DNA of 59,038 nucleotides, taken from an uncultured Dokdonia sp. (lineage in GTDB: Bacteria > Bacteroidota > Bacteroidia > Flavobacteriales > Flavobacteriaceae). A program made the position numbers and the translations under genes. The DNA lies in assembly GCF_937910895.1 (NCBI RefSeq), contig NZ_CALEMI010000075.1:1-59038 (forward strand), read 5' to 3'. The notes under the pieces are model-generated. The model was not told where the DNA came from. It was given only the letters and a program-made list of their open reading frames with translations, and ran no database searches. Below, in pieces: positions 57,431 to 59,038 of the stretch (positions are counted from its first letter, which is position 1; each line of letters starts with the position of its first letter).

Positions 57431-58003
57431 TTATTTATTTTTTAAGCCATTATTTAGTCCTGTAATTACTGCGCCTTTCTCAAAGACAAAGTCTCTATAA
57501 ATTTCTAGTAAAGTGATCTTATAGATGGCAGACGGATATTGTTTGCCACCAAGGGTTCCCCATATAAAATTGAGTTCTTCAAAAGTGGGTGTATAGAGGT
57601 CTACGATAAATTTAAAATCACCAACATTCACCATGTCATCTACACGTTCAAAATTGGTATTGTCTTGAGTGAATACTTTTTTACCTTGAAAAAACTCAAC
57701 TACTTTGGTCAAGTTTTTTAGAGACTCTTCATAAAGTGTATTTGTACTACTAAAAAGAATATATAGATTTAGGTTTACTCTGGGATTGCGATAGTTTACC
57801 TCTGTATTATTCGTGTAATTATTGGAGATGTTTTTAAGGGTAAATTCTTCTTGTAAATTGATGAGCGATAATATAACATCACTACTGTCATTAGGATTAT
57901 CAGGATCGGTATCTATAGTTGCTATGTTTTCTAAAGAAACGATACTTCCGCCAAAATAGGCGTTTACTTCTTCTTTAATGACTTGTAGTGTTTCAAAAAT
58001 CAT
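57431..58003 (-). CDS. eCIS tube/sheath terminator (Pvc16/Afp16-like, DUF4255)
   Basis: A 190-aa DUF4255 protein, the family that caps the far end of eCIS tubes and terminates polymerisation. Typical features are an N-terminal IKEEVNAYFGG and NPRVNLNLYILFSS, then FIVDLYTPTFEELNFIWG and GGKQYPSAIYKI near the end. It is the first gene of the operon here, whereas afp16 is last in the Serratia cluster. The operon promoter must lie in 58004-58150, but I cannot define it. Confidence 0.88.
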   Translation of the reverse strand: MIFETLQVIKEEVNAYFGGSIVSLENIATIDTDPDNPNDSSDVILSLINLQEEFTLKNISNNYTNNTEVNYRNPRVNLNLYILFSSTNTLYEESLKNLTKVVEFFQGKKVFTQDNTNFERVDDMVNVGDFKFIVDLYTPTFEELNFIWGTLGGKQYPSAIYKITLLEIYRDFVFEKGAVITGLNNGLKNK

Positions 58004-58534
58004 GATATCAGGTATCTAAATTTTAGAGTAAGAACAGCTCTCTTCTTTTGGAATTTTAAATTTACTAGATACTAGCAGCAGAAAGGCGGGCATAATTGCT
58101 TGATTTGTAAGGGGCAAATACCCTTTTAAAAAAGAGTGTTTCGACTATTTTTGTAGGAAAAGAGGTTGCACACTCACGTATGCACCGATGATTCAAACAA
58201 ATTAGAGGACAACAGTACTGGCTGTTAAAAACATGCATTTCTTCTTATCATCAAGTACTTGAATTTATGGAAGGATTTGCCATATTATTTATACAAAGTG
58301 CCTCATTTGGATAGAGGTTGTATATATTTCGCGAAAGCGTATTCAAAAATCAAGTATAAAAAATATATTGAGATATCTACGAAATTATATTTTTTAGTAA
58401 CTTACAGTGAAGTATTTATACACTTTGAAACGTTAAAAAGGACTCCACTATATTCTTTAAAATGGGGTTCTTTTGGTTGTATTTGGTGTTTATACTTTAT
58501 ATCTATATAGTTCAATTTAAAAACCAAAATTATT
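58004..58534. other. Divergent promoter region for the eCIS operon and the GG-leader peptide
   Basis: About 530 bases without a gene I can support. It must contain the eCIS operon promoter (leftward) and the peptide-gene promoter (rightward). It holds one copy of the dispersed palindrome (58327-58341). An 83-codon frame at 58259-58510 is probably not coding. Confidence 0.45.
58327..58341. repeat. Partial copy TTTCGCGAAAGCGTA of the palindrome
   Basis: Left arm degenerate (TATATTTCGCG), right arm complete; upstream of the GG-leader peptide gene. Confidence 0.75.
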
Positions 58535-58753
58535 ATGTTAAAAAAGATTTCAAACATTAACGGTGCTCAAGAGTTAAACAACAAAGATCAAAAATCTATT
58601 AAAGGAGGGTTTGGTTTTCCAGGTTTTGAACCAAATTGCTGCGCGTGTACTTTTTTCCCAGCAGGTAGTCCTTATATGGTATTTATTACGCAGTCTTGTG
58701 ATGAACCATGTCCGCAAAATGGAGCAACAGAGTATCAAGATACAGGATGTTAA
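58535..58753 (+). CDS. Double-glycine-leader, Cys-rich peptide (bacteriocin/RiPP-like)
   Basis: A 72-aa precursor-like peptide. Residues 1-29 form a leader (MLKKISNINGAQELNNKDQ, then KSIKGG) with the double-glycine cleavage site used by C39-peptidase ABC exporters. The 43-residue core, starting FGFPGFEPN, has six cysteines (CCAC, SCDEPC, TGC) and could hold three disulfides or thioether bridges. Flavobacterial homologues with the leader pattern NGAQ-L-K-EQ-KSI-GG are common as I recall. No exporter or modification enzyme gene lies in the window. It is followed by a good terminator, so it forms its own transcript. Confidence 0.75.
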   Translation: MLKKISNINGAQELNNKDQKSIKGGFGFPGFEPNCCACTFFPAGSPYMVFITQSCDEPCPQNGATEYQDTGC

Positions 58754-58766
58754 TAGGACATCATGT

Positions 58767-58806
58767 AAAGAGGCCGTCTAAAAACAATTTAGGCGGTCTT
58801 TTATAT
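58767..58806 (+). terminator. Intrinsic terminator after the peptide gene
   Basis: GGCCGTCTAAA pairs with TTTAGGCGGTC (two G-U pairs) and is followed by TTTT, 13 bp after the peptide stop. Confidence 0.85.
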
Positions 58807-58885
58807 TTTGAAGATTTTGGTTCTTTCAGTTTTTAACTCAGTTATTGAGTTATTCGTTAAGAGTTAAAAGTATGGTTAGGGATGC

Positions 58886-59038
58886 TTACATCGCTAGAGT
58901 CATTTTTTTCAAGTTATGTGCCATTGCGATGAGTCCTATTTCGGTTTCTACTTTATCAATCCCTCTTAGCATAAAGCGTTTAAAGTTCATATTGTGCTTG
59001 ATATTTCCAAATATAGCCTCAATATCCCAACACCTTTG
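58886..59038 (-). mobile_element. IS1182-like transposase, C-terminal end (cut by window edge)
   Basis: The frame runs off the right edge and ends with TAA at 58886-58888. The visible 50 residues (DIEAIFGNIKHNMNFKRFML, then RGIDKVETEIGLIAMAHNLKKM) match the C-terminal DDE region of IS1182-family transposases, which contains the catalytic Glu (here in DIEAIFG) and the GxxAxxHNLxKM ending. The rest lies outside the window, so intactness cannot be judged. Confidence 0.8.

Noticed and set aside
58259-58510. 83-codon frame upstream of the GG-leader peptide gene
   Set aside because: Runs through the dispersed palindrome, has odd Tyr/Lys/Leu-rich composition, no recognisable family, and ends just before a real gene; more likely leader DNA.
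1-59038. tRNA, rRNA, riboswitch or prophage structural genes outside the eCIS
   Set aside because: None recognised; contractile-tail-like genes are all explained by the eCIS (no capsid, portal or terminase gene is seen).

Overview
The window looks like chromosome of a low-GC marine-type member of the Bacteroidota, most likely Flavobacteriaceae. Reasons: two large exported proteins end in type IX secretion (Por) sorting domains, the one promoter I can propose fits the TTTG / TAnnTTTG form, the gene families are typical of flavobacteria, and the perfect palindrome GCTTTCGCGAAAGC (with TA-C/G-TA extensions) is scattered through the window about once every 5 kb. I cannot name the genus from sequence alone.

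Layout. (1) 1-593: truncated cupin/JmjC-like protein. (2) 712-1521 (-): CI/LexA-type autocleaving repressor, followed by a gene-free stretch with an operator-like and promoter-like region. (3) 2336-10113 (+): an apparent polymorphic-toxin island. It holds an 1166-aa protein of unknown function, a 789-aa protein with a membrane hairpin and a C-terminal PD-(D/E)xK nuclease tip, its probable immunity gene, a start-less orphan toxin tip with its own candidate immunity gene, and a SMI1/KNR4-like immunity gene split by an (AT)8 tract. (4) 10222-16955: a secreted vanadium-dependent haloperoxidase (-) and a secreted fibronectin-III/MAM-type repeat protein (+), both with T9SS signals. (5) 17333-18097 (+): a soluble patatin-like lipase. 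(6) 18292-58003 (-): a ~40-kb, nearly gap-free extracellular contractile injection system (eCIS; Afp/PVC/AlgoCIS-like) operon. (7) 58535-58753 (+): a double-glycine-leader, cysteine-rich peptide. (8) 58886-59038 (-): the C-terminal end of an IS1182-like transposase cut by the window edge.

The eCIS operon reads, in transcription order: DUF4255/Pvc16 cap-terminator protein, an unknown 346-aa protein, one sheath, two tube proteins, a 54-aa DUF5908-like protein, LysM tube-spike adaptor, VgrG-like spike, PAAR tip, gp25-like baseplate protein, two baseplate wedge proteins (Afp11 and Afp12 types), a 1920-aa PKD-repeat protein in the slot where Afp13 (tail fibre) would sit, and the tape-measure protein. 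A cargo block follows: a DUF4157 + peptidoglycan-binding + HExxH protein with two lipoproteins and a small protein; an AHH-nuclease toxin with an Imm11-like immunity gene; a DUF4157 + GH-motif nuclease toxin with a SUKH-like immunity gene; a membrane patatin; and finally the AAA+ ATPase. The three cargo proteins share a related N-terminal leader, which suggests a common loading signal.

The particle genes would build a contractile sheath and tube loaded with nuclease or peptidase effectors, and the immunity genes would protect the producer. The separate toxin island at 2336-10113 has no DUF4157 and may use another, possibly undescribed, delivery route. All functional statements rest on motif recognition by eye; no database search was run.
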